Origin: Lophium mytilinum | Lineage: Eukaryota; Ascomycota; Dothideomycetes; Mytilinidiales; Mytilinidiaceae | Direction of reading: 5' to 3' | NCBI GenBank assembly: GCA_010093605.1 | Contig: MU004185.1 | Location: forward strand, 951,334-1,015,333 | Length of the DNA: 64,000 nucleotides | In this document: in pieces, positions 1-10,658 of the stretch | Layout of the letters: each line of letters begins with the position of its first letter | How positions within the stretch are numbered: the first letter of the stretch is position 1 | Position numbers and translations under genes: made by a program | The notes under the pieces: model-generated | Database searches by the model: none | Seen by the model: only the letters and a program-made list of their open reading frames with translations | What the model was told of the DNA's origin: nothing

Positions 1-1038
1 GGAGGCTGTTCGTTTGCGGACATGGGGCATTTGGGTACACAGGAGTTTCTCACTCGTGTTTAGTTCTGGTCAAAGAGTAAGTGAGTTGTGGACAGATTTT
101 GTTTCTTGTTTTGTTTCACTGCACAGCGTGGGCGGTTGTCCGGCGGTTGGCTGGCTTCTGGTTGGTTCTGCGGTGGCAGCCTGATCGGCCTCCTTTCGAC
201 TGCTTCGACTTTCTGGACCTTGACAACGACGGCGGAAGGGCAAGCTTGACACCTTTCGAGTCGGAAACGTGGCAAGAGGGATTCGAACCGCGCTAGCACG
301 GGGCTCACCACTGCCCTATCCCTCCCCGGCCTCGAAGTATGCTTACGGAAAGAGTCGATTGGACTTTGTTGTTGGTGGCTTGGTTGGTTACTACTTGTAT
401 GGGGGCGAAGACTTAATGCATTGTCCACCCCGTTGTTTTGCGGCATGTTCCTGTTGTCTGCAAAGGAAGCGGCGGATGTAGGATTGATAGGCGTTGTTTC
501 ATGTATGGAATCTTGCTTCTTGAGACCGGAGTGGAAGGGACTTCAGATCAGATGATCCATTTTTGGGGGCTTCGTGTGATTTGTTCAGAGGTGTGAGATG
601 CTGTGGTTAGGATACGGGCGTGACATATGTGCGACGTCTTTGTACGAATGTGCTGGTCGGGAACGACAGCATGCCCCCCTCCCCCATTCCTCTACCCCCT
701 TCAGCGCGATGCACCCTCAAGAGAAGACCTCCAAGAAGTCCGACTATATCTTAACCTGTGCCCTTTCGTAGCGGCAACGAAGTAAAGCACAGCTGTTAGG
801 CACGCAAGAACTGCAGTCCACTTGGAATGCGGTATGTACAATAAATCGCCGTACTCCTAAACAAAACTTCCAAAAGCTGATTCGGATTTAGCCCCCACAC
901 CACAACGGGCATGGCGTGATTTGTGGGCGGTTAGAAGGTCTTCCCTGCGTCCTTAAACTCAGCCCTCTCCTCCCTTCGGCATTATTTCAATTCTCATCTA
1001 GCATCTACAAAACACAGTTTGCGCAATTTTCCCTGACA
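1..1038. other. 5' edge, no protein gene recognised
   Basis: Upstream region of the HET gene that starts at 1039. Short open frames on both strands here have no recognisable domain. The only structured element I see is the tRNA-like segment at 275-325. The last 100 bases before 1039 are pyrimidine-rich, as is usual for a fungal promoter and leader. Confidence 0.5.
275..325 (-). ncRNA. tRNA-like segment lacking an anticodon arm
   Basis: Read on the minus strand, 279-289 is a perfect B box (GGTTCGAATCC) and 308-318 is a near-perfect A box (TAGGGCAGTGG). A 4-bp D stem (GGGC/GCCC, 8-nt loop) forms around the A box, and a 7-bp acceptor-like helix pairs GGAGGGA (319-325) with TCCCTCT (275-281, one G-U). 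The gap between the boxes is only 18 nt, so there is no room for an anticodon arm, and the T stem does not pair properly. It is therefore a deleted tRNA relic or a SINE head rather than a working tRNA. No T-run terminator follows on the minus strand. Confidence 0.35.
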
Positions 1039-3081
1039 ATGGCTGAATTTGAGTATTCTTCCCTCGATCCCATGAAGAAGGAGATACGCATCTTACGACC
1101 CTTGCTTCAGGCACGCTCCGACGAGGATGAAGCGGCAGCTAGGATGCAGACCAACGACATGATTACCGACATTATCGTTGATCCTGATCTCTCCCTCCAA
1201 TTTGAGCTTTGCGTTGTCTCGTTAGATGAATCACCGCAGTACACCGCTCTGTCATACGTCTGGGGAGACCCTAGCGACCCACGACCCATCTTGGTGAATG
1301 GATCCACCTTTATGGCCACGCAAAATCTATACGCCGCCCTTGAGCACATGCAATACGCTGACATCGCCCCTGCTTTATGGGTTGATGCCGTGTGCATAAA
1401 TCAACGAGATGACGACGAGAAAAATACACAGGTCCCATATATGGGCTCCATTTACTCGAGCGCCCGTCATGTGTTCGTTTGGCTGGGTCCGCAGACTGAA
1501 GACAGCGATCTCATCGCGCGAATGATCCGTGAAATTACGGACGGACTACACCGCGCTTATAGCATTCCTACCTCGCAGAAAGATAGGCTTGTTGAAAGGT
1601 TCCTACCATTTCTTCAGGAGGCGGTCGTCCCCACCATAGCGTACATCTCCAAGTCAATGGCTCCGATCGATTTCTTCAAAGCTTTTGTAAACTGCATAAC
1701 TGATAGAAGCTGGTGGTGGCGTGTTTGGACTGTACAAGAGTTCTACCTCCCCCAACGCGTGCAGTTTCAGATTGGACTCCGAAGAATTCCTCTTGAAGAG
1801 TTTGATCTTGTCTTCCAAGTCCTCACCAGCGCGTATAAGTCCACTTTCGGAAGAACAGACGAACAGTACCTTGCCGAGACACGGTGGATCAATGGGTTTG
1901 ACAGGATTACGCAGATGCTGAACCTTCGTAGAGGCCGCCAAATCGACATATTTGGGAACAACGGACTCTACGAAGTGCTGTGCCGGACATATTGTCCATT
2001 TCGTTTTCAGGAAAGCGATACCTACCTACTGAAAGCGACATGCCGGATAGATCAGATCTATGGTCTCGTAGCGTTATATGATGACTTTGACGTTCTCGGT
2101 CTGACCATCGACTACCGAAAAACCTGGCAGGAGGTGTACAGTGATGTAGCTCAAAGCCTCATATTGACGGATAATATGGACGTTTTGGCGTTTTGTCAAC
2201 GCGAAAACGCTTCCCAATCTTCGACATTACCGTCCTGGGTACCGATTTGGCACGAGCAATTCGATACGCCCCATGCCTGGTGGAAAGCTCCTCGCAAACC
2301 AGACCTATCTGCATTAGGAAACTCTCTATTCTCCGCGGCGTCCAACTTCACAGTTGAAGTCTCGTTCGAAACCACTGTCAACACATCGGGGCAATCGACT
2401 CGATCCATGCAAATAGAAGGTGTCTTCGTTGATGAGGTTTCTGAGATCAAATCACAATATTTCCGAGCAGCTTCCATACACTACACAGAAAAGAAAGAGT
2501 TCGTCTACGTCCTCTACGGTATGCTACTCGGCGAGATCCAAGCCCTCTGCGACCTCTCTAGGTCTCTCAAAAACGCCAAATATACTCCAACAAGCCTCCA
2601 AGACGCGGCCTGGAGGATACCGGTGTGGGACCACGAAATACAAGAGGATGCTAGCTGGACTAGAGCGGGCGAAGCAACTCGCCTCCGCTACCAACAATGC
2701 ATGCCTGTCTACGAAACAGTGCAAAAGCACATGGACCAGGTCAAACTGTCCGCTGACTCGTCGAAGGTACTGCAATTCCCGTTGTTGCAGCTGGGAGCAC
2801 AAATTAATGAGATTCTGCGGCAATATATGAGTCCTATTATTCTGGGAAGACCGTCGAAACCGTTCATGACAAGGAACGGATATCTGGGGATGGGCCCAGC
2901 GTCGATGGAGCCGACGGATAGCGTCTGCCTTCTCTTTGGAGCCCGGGTACCGTGTGTTCTCCGCAAAAGACCGGGAGAGGAAGGCGGATATGTTTTTGTT
3001 GGTGAGGCTTTTGTGTATGGGATTATGGATGGTGAGTTCTTGAGAGAAGATCAATTGTCGACTACCTTTGAGATATTCTAG
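1039..3081 (+). CDS. HET-domain (heterokaryon incompatibility) protein
   Basis: Single-exon protein of 680 aa. The ATG at 1039 sits in a good context (tgacaATGg); an in-frame ATG at 916 would add 41 residues that look like untranslated leader. The HET domain (PF06985) is clear from its three blocks: ALSYVWGDP at about residue 75, LWVDAVCINQ at about 115, and SWWWRVWTVQEF at about 222. The rest, to a C-terminal part containing GYVFVGEAFVYGIMDGEF, is typical of HET proteins that lack NACHT or repeat domains. HET proteins trigger regulated cell death when unlike strains fuse, or serve as effector modules in fungal innate immunity; which role this one has is not visible. It stands alone, and the next gene converges on it. 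No frameshift or stop is seen. Confidence 0.93.
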   Translation: MAEFEYSSLDPMKKEIRILRPLLQARSDEDEAAARMQTNDMITDIIVDPDLSLQFELCVVSLDESPQYTALSYVWGDPSDPRPILVNGSTFMATQNLYAALEHMQYADIAPALWVDAVCINQRDDDEKNTQVPYMGSIYSSARHVFVWLGPQTEDSDLIARMIREITDGLHRAYSIPTSQKDRLVERFLPFLQEAVVPTIAYISKSMAPIDFFKAFVNCITDRSWWWRVWTVQEFYLPQRVQFQIGLRRIPLEEFDLVFQVLTSAYKSTFGRTDEQYLAETRWINGFDRITQMLNLRRGRQIDIFGNNGLYEVLCRTYCPFRFQESDTYLLKATCRIDQIYGLVALYDDFDVLGLTIDYRKTWQEVYSDVAQSLILTDNMDVLAFCQRENASQSSTLPSWVPIWHEQFDTPHAWWKAPRKPDLSALGNSLFSAASNFTVEVSFETTVNTSGQSTRSMQIEGVFVDEVSEIKSQYFRAASIHYTEKKEFVYVLYGMLLGEIQALCDLSRSLKNAKYTPTSLQDAAWRIPVWDHEIQEDASWTRAGEATRLRYQQCMPVYETVQKHMDQVKLSADSSKVLQFPLLQLGAQINEILRQYMSPIILGRPSKPFMTRNGYLGMGPASMEPTDSVCLLFGARVPCVLRKRPGEEGGYVFVGEAFVYGIMDGEFLREDQLSTTFEIF

Positions 3082-3672
3082 TATCCGCCCGGCCTGTATT
3101 ATGTCCGAGGGATTTTGAGATTAAGATATTTGCAGAGAACTCAGAAGCACGGCTTTTCTACTGTACATGAGTTGGCGTCTAAGCTTGGATGGAAGTACTT
3201 CGTTCTGTGGCACGTGGCGTAGAAGGGGGCGTCAGTTGTGGGAATAGTGTAAATCATTAGTACCAGCCCTTTCCTATTCTCTTGGTTTTTATCTTATCAC
3301 CTGGGGAAGTCTAACACTTTTCATGATGTTGAGCAGAGATGTACGACGCGTCACAGCAGATCAAGAGGGATAGTTGGGCATAAAGATAGCCCCTGGAAGT
3401 ATTGGAAATCAGTTCTTTTTTGTATTGAGTAAGTCAGGAGCCAAAGTTCCAACCATCTATGATCGGTTTTCTTCTTCGAAGTCTGCAGCTCGCAAGTAGC
3501 TAGCAGCTTCCATGGACCTACTTGCTGATACACATAGCCAATGGAATTTCTAAACGCCATCATGTGAGTGAGTCAGGAGCATACAAGCACATCGAGGCTA
3601 AGCTTTCCCTGATCATGCACCCACTCACCCCCAATCAAAAAAGTCCTCGATTCTTCACCCCAATCCCCCATT
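3082..3672. other. Intergenic, convergent 3' ends
   Basis: This lies between the stop codons of two convergent genes. It should hold both 3' untranslated regions. No conserved element is seen. Confidence 0.6.
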
Positions 3673-4356
3673 CTACGCCGTAGATGTCGCCCACAGCGGC
3701 GCCGTCATAGGCTCAACCGGCGTCAGCGACAACAACAACGTCGGACTCGGCGTCTCCGTCACCACTATCAGCGATGTCAGCGTCTGCAGCGGCACCGGCG
3801 CCGTCACCGTCTGAAGCACAACGCTCGTCACCCAGCTACCGGTGTACTGCGTAATCAGCGTCGTCGGGGCGGGTCCCGAACCGAGATTCTTGCTGCTCGC
3901 GAGACCAGAACCAGAACCGGGGTCGATGGAGGGTGGCGGATCGTGGACTAGAGTCGTAGAGATGGCTATGACTGTTTCGGTGACCGTGATGTTTGGAGTG
4001 AGGGGCATGGTAGTGGTTGGCGTGGGTGCTGGCGTAGGTGAGTTGGAGAGGCGGAGAACGCCAACCATTACGCCGGTGACGAAGATGAGGAGGATCGAAA
4101 GGAAAGCTGTGAGTGCGAGGAGGAATTTGCGGCGCTTAACCTCGACTCCCGGGATGACTAGGATGTACGGCCGAGAGGGAAGCTGGGGAGATAGGATTGG
4201 ACGGGGGCCGGGATACGGCGGCGGTTCGTCCTTCGTGTCATCGGGGGGTGTAATGACCTTGAAAGCTGGACGGTGGGGATATGGTCTCGGCTGGTATGTT
4301 GGGTCTGGGTAGGTCTGATACTGAGATGGGCTGGAAGTTGGGCTCTGGTAGCTCAT
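3673..4356 (-). CDS. Single-pass membrane protein with PPPY motif, function unknown
   Basis: Intronless 227-aa protein. Residues 1-70 are rich in Pro, Tyr and Ser and hold a PPPY motif at 45-48, the form bound by WW domains such as those of Rsp5/Nedd4 ubiquitin ligases. A basic VKRRK patch (about 73-77) precedes one transmembrane helix at about 78-101, which predicts a cytosolic N terminus. The remaining 125 residues are a Thr/Ser/Pro-rich stalk with little predicted fold, of the kind that is heavily O-glycosylated at fungal cell surfaces. I do not recognise a named family. The PPxY motif facing the cytosol suggests endocytic sorting, but that is inference. It ends toward the HET gene. Confidence 0.7.
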   Translation of the reverse strand: MSYQSPTSSPSQYQTYPDPTYQPRPYPHRPAFKVITPPDDTKDEPPPYPGPRPILSPQLPSRPYILVIPGVEVKRRKFLLALTAFLSILLIFVTGVMVGVLRLSNSPTPAPTPTTTMPLTPNITVTETVIAISTTLVHDPPPSIDPGSGSGLASSKNLGSGPAPTTLITQYTGSWVTSVVLQTVTAPVPLQTLTSLIVVTETPSPTLLLSLTPVEPMTAPLWATSTA

Positions 4357-6378
4357 AGTGGCGGTTCTGGCTGGACTATGAAGAAAGCTGATAGTTGATT
4401 TGACGGTAGTCAGCGCTTGGTTGTGGGTGTGGTTATGTCCGAACCTTCTTGCTCAAACCATTAATCATGTTAAGGATGTCTAGGTTTGTTTGATATAGAG
4501 ATGGAAATAAAGGATTCTCGGTACATAATATTTGCAATGTGAAATGATGTAGATTTATGTTGTTCGCAATGGAAAGTATTGTGAAGCAAATAGGTTATGG
4601 TTTGGAGATAAAAAACGAAAAATACAAAGAAATGACTTTGCGCGTCCGATTTGCTTATTCTTATAACATCCATCTTCGCTTTTCCGTGGTCACAACTCCA
4701 AGTTTAGGTAATAATTAGTTGCATCATGGAGTAGGAGTGGCCCACATCTTCATTCTACCTTTGTAGCTCGATGTCTGTGCCCCCCAGTTTGCTGCGATCT
4801 CAGAATTAGCACAAAGACGGACATCACATCTCCTTTCTTCCAGCACGCGTTCCAGTCAGCAAGAGTATTTGGAACGATCCGACATTTGTAGTTGTCCTGA
4901 GTCTAAATACCAATAAGTACACGCACCCAGATGAGATATGTCCGCCGTAACCGAATATGCCAAACCCTGCTGACTCGATGACCAAGATTGACTACCAGAG
5001 CCGCCAACGGGGGCATCAAATGGCCTCCAGGAAAGCGCGTCCTTGTATTTCGAGTATAGCCAAGTGTTTTGAGGAAGCAAGGGATAGTGCTTAGCGGCAT
5101 GATGCCTCCGGGACCTCGTGTGGGGTGGCACAATGGGCTAGAGGAGGGACTAGGGCCGCTTGTCGGTGGATCCAAGCTTTGGCGTGCACAAACGAAGGCT
5201 ATAATAGAACCAAACAATGTCCAACATCAATCGGGGTTGTCGAGGCCGATAGCGGAAGCGGTGCCGTTGCTAAAGGAGCGCGTCTTGTCGTGGAAGTCGC
5301 GTTGGTCGGACCAGGCTATCGGCTGGGGTGGGTGAAGGAGCATGGTCGAGAGACAGAGTTCAGTCTGGGTTTCGTGGCTGTGAGTCTGCTTCCCCAGCTT
5401 GTAGTCCTCGCTGATGCATTCCCGGCCCCGTTCTGCAGGTGTTGTGCACCATGCGGTGGCTCATTGGTCTGCCCTCGTTTTCGGGTGGTGCTCTTCGACT
5501 TCTTCTTCGCTAATGAATCGTCCTATATCAGTATCTTGTATGGAATGATTTTCCGAGAGTGGGCCATACGAGAAGGCTGAGGGGGAAGTGGCACAAAATA
5601 ATCCCGCTCCTGATCTGAGGCCATAGCCAACAGAATGGTCAGAGAAGTGAGCGGGCCAAGTAAGTGCGAATGTGAGGAAGAGAGGCTTGAGTTACGGTAA
5701 TGTGAGGACGCGTGTCTGAAGGGGGAAACCTCCTCTACAGAGTAGAAGAGACCGAGAGCGGTAGGTATGTGGGAGTCGCACAAGGGGCCAAGGACATGCT
5801 TGAGGAGGGTCAGGATGGTCAATGTGCGGAAGGGGTAACGGGATCCTCGCCACGGCCGGGCGTAAAGCAACAAGGCTCGATCGACTAGCCCCTGAGCATA
5901 ACTTGATCATACTTTGACTCGCAGGCTTCAATCTTATCTTAATGTCAGCGGGATGCGCTTCGAGTCCCGCGAGCGCGGTACCTATCGTAACGCGTTGAGT
6001 CGGAGTACACGAAGCCAAATCTGTGCAAATGCCAGTTCATATGAGATCTCACAAGGGAGACTTGTTCTTGATTGCTGGATGCTTGCACTCGTGGTGTCAA
6101 TTTCGTATCACGAAAGTAGGAAACGCCGGTTTTGTGCCGCTATTCTAAGAACACTGGCGGTGTGTGAGTTTCAGCCGCATCGCTAACGATTTTCGGTGCT
6201 ATCGTATAATTAGCATTGTGAAATGCATAAAGTGAGGTTGAGTTAAGTCACGTGGTGGTGTTATTGAGGATTTGGTCGGCCCGGGGAACGGAGCGGTGAG
6301 CAGACCTGGAACTTGGGGAAGGCTGTTACTTACTTCCTCTCAACTTTATCTCTCTCAAATACTCTCTGAGCGTTGGCC
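4357..6378. other. 2-kb intergenic region, no supported gene
   Basis: Open frames exist on both strands (for example 5125-5580 and 5523-5873), but none shows a known domain, splice sites or a convincing start. A GC-rich hairpin (GCGGGA/TCCCGC with an 11-nt loop) lies near 5949-5971. A small unrecognised gene cannot be excluded. Confidence 0.45.
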
Positions 6379-7545
6379 TCACTGAGATGAGATGTTGCCG
6401 CTGACGAAAACTACCAACACAGCTGCATACCTGCTTCCTATCAGCAAAGGTCATTGGGATTTATTGGCTCCCTCCATTGGACTCACGCCGACATGAAGAT
6501 AATCATCTCGTTCCGACTAGATCCTGCAAGGAAAATCGCCGATAGGGCGAATACCAACAAGAATACAGGAATGATGGCCAGCCGGATTGTCATTGGTTTG
6601 ACGGCGTACAACGCCGCTATAGATGCGGAGTAGAAGAGTGGCACAATGATACACGTGATCACGTGAGTAGTTCGACGAATACCTCTAGTCATAAAGCCTC
6701 GCTCTCTAGTTGACTTGTCGTTAAAGAAACGACTTGTCTTCTTAGAAAGTGCCTTGGAAAGCCATATGATCACTCTGGTGAAGGGGTCCATAGATGGTAG
6801 AGGTGTATGCACGCAAAGGTCGCGATTCATGGGCCCTGGGAAGGAGCCGTATACGGTAGGAAGAGTTCCATTGGGAGTACAGCGTTTGTATGCTTCGTGG
6901 AAATCTCCGAAATGGTATTCGGTGGGGTCTGGTAGAGCTGCGACGTTTCTACACACGCCAAGCATCGTGCCTGTGTGGCTTTAGCATAGCTCAAGCACCA
7001 CGCACTCGGACTTTCGCACGGCCGAAACATACCATAGGTAAGTATTAATTCCCTGAGCTCAATTTTGAGCCTTTTCATGTCATCGCTGGTGCCTTTATCT
7101 TTTTCGTCCGGGCTGGCGTAGCTGCCAGTAGCAACCATGCGATCATGGCGGTCCGTGATTTCTCTTTTCTTCTCCTCAATGTCGTTCAAAAGTTCGTATA
7201 ATATGCTAGCCCAGAGCTCCCCAAGTCGAGGGAAAATTCCGCTTTGTGGGCAGTTCGCGATGTGTTGGTGAACGGTCGGATGAGTGGGATGAGTGGGATG
7301 CGACGGCAAGGGACGCCGTTGTTCGCCTCTCAAAGCTTCTTCGTAAGCCATCAGGGTAGCGCGGCAGTCGAGGTAAACGCCGTTAATGTCTTGAATATAC
7401 TGGACGCAATTGAGGTTGCGATACTGATCTTGCGAAAAAATGAAAGTAAGATTAAATGCGCTCTCTTTATATTTCTTCACCTACCACATCTCTGCCTCAA
7501 AGTCAAGAGCCCCAGCTCGCCAACCTTACAACTCTCAAGACGCAT
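6379..7545 (-). CDS. DUF6594 membrane protein
   Basis: Four exons, complement(join(6379..6430, 6487..6970, 7033..7428, 7485..7545)), giving 330 aa with introns of 56, 62 and 56 nt (donors GTAGGT, GTATGT, GTGAGT) and consistent phases. The N-terminal half carries the DUF6594 pattern, DQYRNLNCVQYIQDI, an amphipathic alpha-helical region. After about residue 230 come three hydrophobic helices (ITCIIVPLFYSASIAAL, IRLAIIPVFLLVFALSAIF, and the family signature YAAVLVVFVSGN). That signature is split off in the 52-nt last exon, which confirms the 3' splice. The family is fungal, membrane-anchored and of unknown function. The N terminus is short for the family, so a further upstream exon is possible. 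Confidence 0.82.
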
Positions 7546-9586
7546 TAGATCACAAGGCGAACTTTGGAGGCAAGTTCAAGCCAGCTTCCCCAGAGAGTGG
7601 CTGCGATAACGTTTCTAGGCAGACTTACCTCCTTCGTCTTCTCATCGTTGACGGTTGGGCAGCTTCACTACACGCCAACAAGGACGCGTTGTGAAGTCAG
7701 CCACGGCAAATGGTCAACCCACCAATAACTCTTCTCCCTATCTGACCGGTAAGAACCTCACATTTATTGACGACATCAGTCGTGCGACCCAGAGCCCACC
7801 AGCAGTTCAAAACGGTTCCGCGGATCGAATCGCACTACACCACGCCCAAGGTTGATAACAACTACTGTAGGCCCGCGGCACAGCGAGAGGGTATAGTGAG
7901 CTCTGAAGCACATTCAGAGACAGCAGACCAACCGGGTGTTGTGCTAGCGTTGTCAGAAGGAAGCGCTGTGCACCAGTCCTCGCCCCCCTACAACGGAGGG
8001 CACTCCATGAAGCATCCAAAGCGGTACGGGCCGTCCGCCTTACGAGTGAGCGCATGCCTGAGTGCATAAGCGTTAACTGCGGAGACGCGTTGCGCGAGCA
8101 AAAAGGTCGGGGAAAGCGAACTGACGGGGGGTTGCATCTCGCGCAGCTAACTTCAACACCAAGACCACAATCATGCGTCGTGGAGATTGGTCCACGTAAA
8201 CCCACCAAGATCTGTAGAGAAGGCAATGGAAGGCTGCATGAGCGCTTGTCGTTCAATGGAGGATATCTAGGAGGCAGTGTCCGTGAGGCGTCCACTTCTA
8301 TTTGGCTTGTTCTGGGTAGAGTGATCCTAGTAAACCACTTAAAGATGCGGTTCAGATCTTGCCACCACCAACATATGTCGGTTCAAGGATTGTGCGTCGT
8401 CGAGGTGAGTCAATGTCGCCGGCGGTTGATGGGGAGGGAGGGTCGGACGGGTGTGACGGAACGGGAAAGCCTCTACGTGGAGCTTCGAGGCGCGGCTGAG
8501 CGTCAAGCAAATCAGGAGAGAATCTGCACAAAATCAAATCTTATTGGCACCACCTACATTCTGTGGAATTGGATGCGATGACCTCGATGAGGTTCGGTCG
8601 GATACATCTCACTATCTCTCCAGAGAGGACTCTGAGGGACAGGCTTGCGACATTCCCCAAGACAATCCGCGATTCCAAGCTCATCACCTTTCAGAGAAAA
8701 CCAGGTGCTGCCGAAGTATCTCTTACGCATGTCTCGCGGATAGCGGGCCTACGTTGCTTATTTGGCTTGAGTAGAAATGGTAGTAAGACTCTCACTCAAT
8801 ACCACGCACTCAGAACTCCTTACACGATATTAACATCACTCAAACGAAACTGAATCTTCTCAGATTCGTCTAGACTAATCCCTATACAGCCTTGATGGCT
8901 ATAGCAGAAGTCGAGGAAGCCTTTGACCCCTTCTGGCGGTCGCCATACATCTATTCGTCGCCCTTTGGTCCTCAAGCTTCGAAACTCCGTCCCATCATAC
9001 TATACGGCACCCCTCGCCTTTTGGATTGCATCAAACGATATCAGAAAGCCCGAACAATGTATTACTACGACATGGCGGGAACTGACACGACCGATACGTA
9101 TGAGATGAAGACCTAGCTGCCCCTTTCAGAGCTATCAGAGTACCGCACCACGTCTCGAACACCTGGAACTTCAACGCAAAACACTAGCACGTATAGATAC
9201 CGATATGTAACTGGTGCAAGAGCTACGTTCGGCAGTTAACATCTTCTAAGATCACCCAAAGTTCCAGATCACTCCTGAGAAACGTCGAACGCTCTTCCAC
9301 GCGCATCCAGACCCTCCAAACTACACCTCGACGCAGCGACATTACGCTGCCATACCTCGAGCTCTTATATACACTACAATCAGAATGGTTTGTGAGGATG
9401 CGCCAACAAAGGGAGATTAGCAAGTGATTTGGGGGTTGGAACTTCGCTGTACTAGTTCTAGTCGCAGGCTGGATATCCACTTCAACTATGCATAGGAGGC
9501 ATTCGCCAATGGTAACTCGTTGGTTTTCTATGCTACAATCTTGAGGAAATATGACATCCTCATAGACTCCTATATGCCTGTCGTAC
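7546..9586. other. 2-kb gene-poor stretch
   Basis: Several frames of 100-175 codons (for example 8054-8581 forward, 7807-8295 reverse, 8563-8853 forward) overlap one another without domains, splice signals or biased composition. I see no gene I can support. A decayed or lineage-specific gene is possible around 8563-9116. Confidence 0.4.
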
Positions 9587-10658
9587 CTACAAGAACTTGC
9601 TGGCCATGCTCATAAGTCCGCCACCGCTTGACGCACCTCCACCACCCATCTCGGACTTCATGTACATTTTGAATGCCATCTACACCCGTTAGCTCAACCC
9701 AACTACCACTTTCCCAAATACGAAACTTACCTGCGCAGCCGAAGAAACAGCATCCTGCTTCGTCGCATCCGGATGCTACCACAAGATCAGCCTCATACCC
9801 TCAAATCCCCCAACTACCCCAAGAATCACTCACCGTATTCCCCTGCGCACTCTGCTGGTCAAACAGCTTACTCGCCTGGGCCATCGCCATGCCAATGAAC
9901 TGATTCTGGCCCCCTCCCCCTTGCTGCTGCTGCTGTCCACCTCCTCCACTTCCCCCAGTGAACATCTTCAACGCCTGCATCGCCGCCGCAGCGCCCATTC
10001 CTCCCGAACTCGCCTGCCCTCCTCCTCCTCCTCCACCTCCCCCATACATCTGCTGATGCTGTCGTACGGCCTCTCCCTCATCGACATCCTCGTTCTGCAA
10101 ATGCTGCTTCTTCCCACTCAGCTGCCCGAGCACAGAGCTGAAGAGCGAGGAATCCCCGCTGTCGCCCGCATGGTGCGAGGCCTGCTCCGCAGCGCCAGAG
10201 AAATCGTCGCTGCCGCCTCCGTAGCCCCCGCCGCCGCCGTAGGGGGTGCCGGAGCTGTTGCCTTGATGCCCTTGGTTCCCGTATCCTCCTCCTCCACCTC
10301 CACCTTGGCGGCCTTCGTTCCCATAGCCACCTTGTTCTTGACGGCCTTCGTTGCCATACCCTCCGCCGCCGCCGCCTTGGCGTCCTTCGTTCCCGTAGCC
10401 GCCTTGTTCTTGACGGCCTTCGTTGCCGTATCCTCCCCCTCCGCCGCCCTGGCGCCCTTCGTTGCCGTATCCTCCGCCTTCGTTGCCGTATCCTCCGATT
10501 CCACCTTGGCGCCCTTCGTTCCCGTAGCCGCCTTGTTCTTGTCGGCCTTCGTTGCCGTATCCGCCTCCACCACCGCCTTGCTGGCGGCCGCCGTAGCTGT
10601 CGTCGTCATCACGGCGGCGGCGTTGGTCGTTGCCGTAGCCGTCGTTGTTGTAAGACAT
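9587..10658 (-). CDS. Glycine-rich DUF7721-type protein
   Basis: Three exons, complement(join(9587..9679, 9731..9775, 9834..10658)), 320 aa; introns of 58 and 51 nt keep phase 0. Residues 1-25 are charged (QRRRRDDDD). Residues about 30-135 are nine GYGNEG/GYGNQG units in poly-Gly linkers. Then comes the conserved fungal core: DDFSGAAEQASHHAGDSGD, FSSVLGQL, NEDVDEGEAV, AAAAMQALKMF and QNQFIGMAMAQASKLFDQQ. The last two exons add HPDATKQDAVSSAAQ and MAFKMYMKSEM...LMSMASKFL, which match the family's C terminus and show that simple read-through into the first intron is wrong. The low-complexity N terminus suggests a self-associating protein, but no biochemical role is known to me. Confidence 0.87.
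10256..10575 (-). repeat. In-frame coding minisatellite (GYGNEG repeats)
   Basis: About 320 bp inside the glycine-rich gene made of nine related units encoding GYGNEGRQ-type octads separated by Gly runs or EQG. Units are close in DNA sequence, as expected of slippage or unequal exchange, and all are multiples of three. Confidence 0.85.

Noticed and set aside
5949-5971. Possible tRNA T arm (TTCGAGTCC)
   Set aside because: The bases form a plain GCGGGA/TCCCGC hairpin; the T stem does not pair and there is no A box or acceptor stem.
8054-9116. Possible gene in the 7.5-9.6 kb gap
   Set aside because: Frames on both strands overlap without domains or splice logic; not enough to call a gene.
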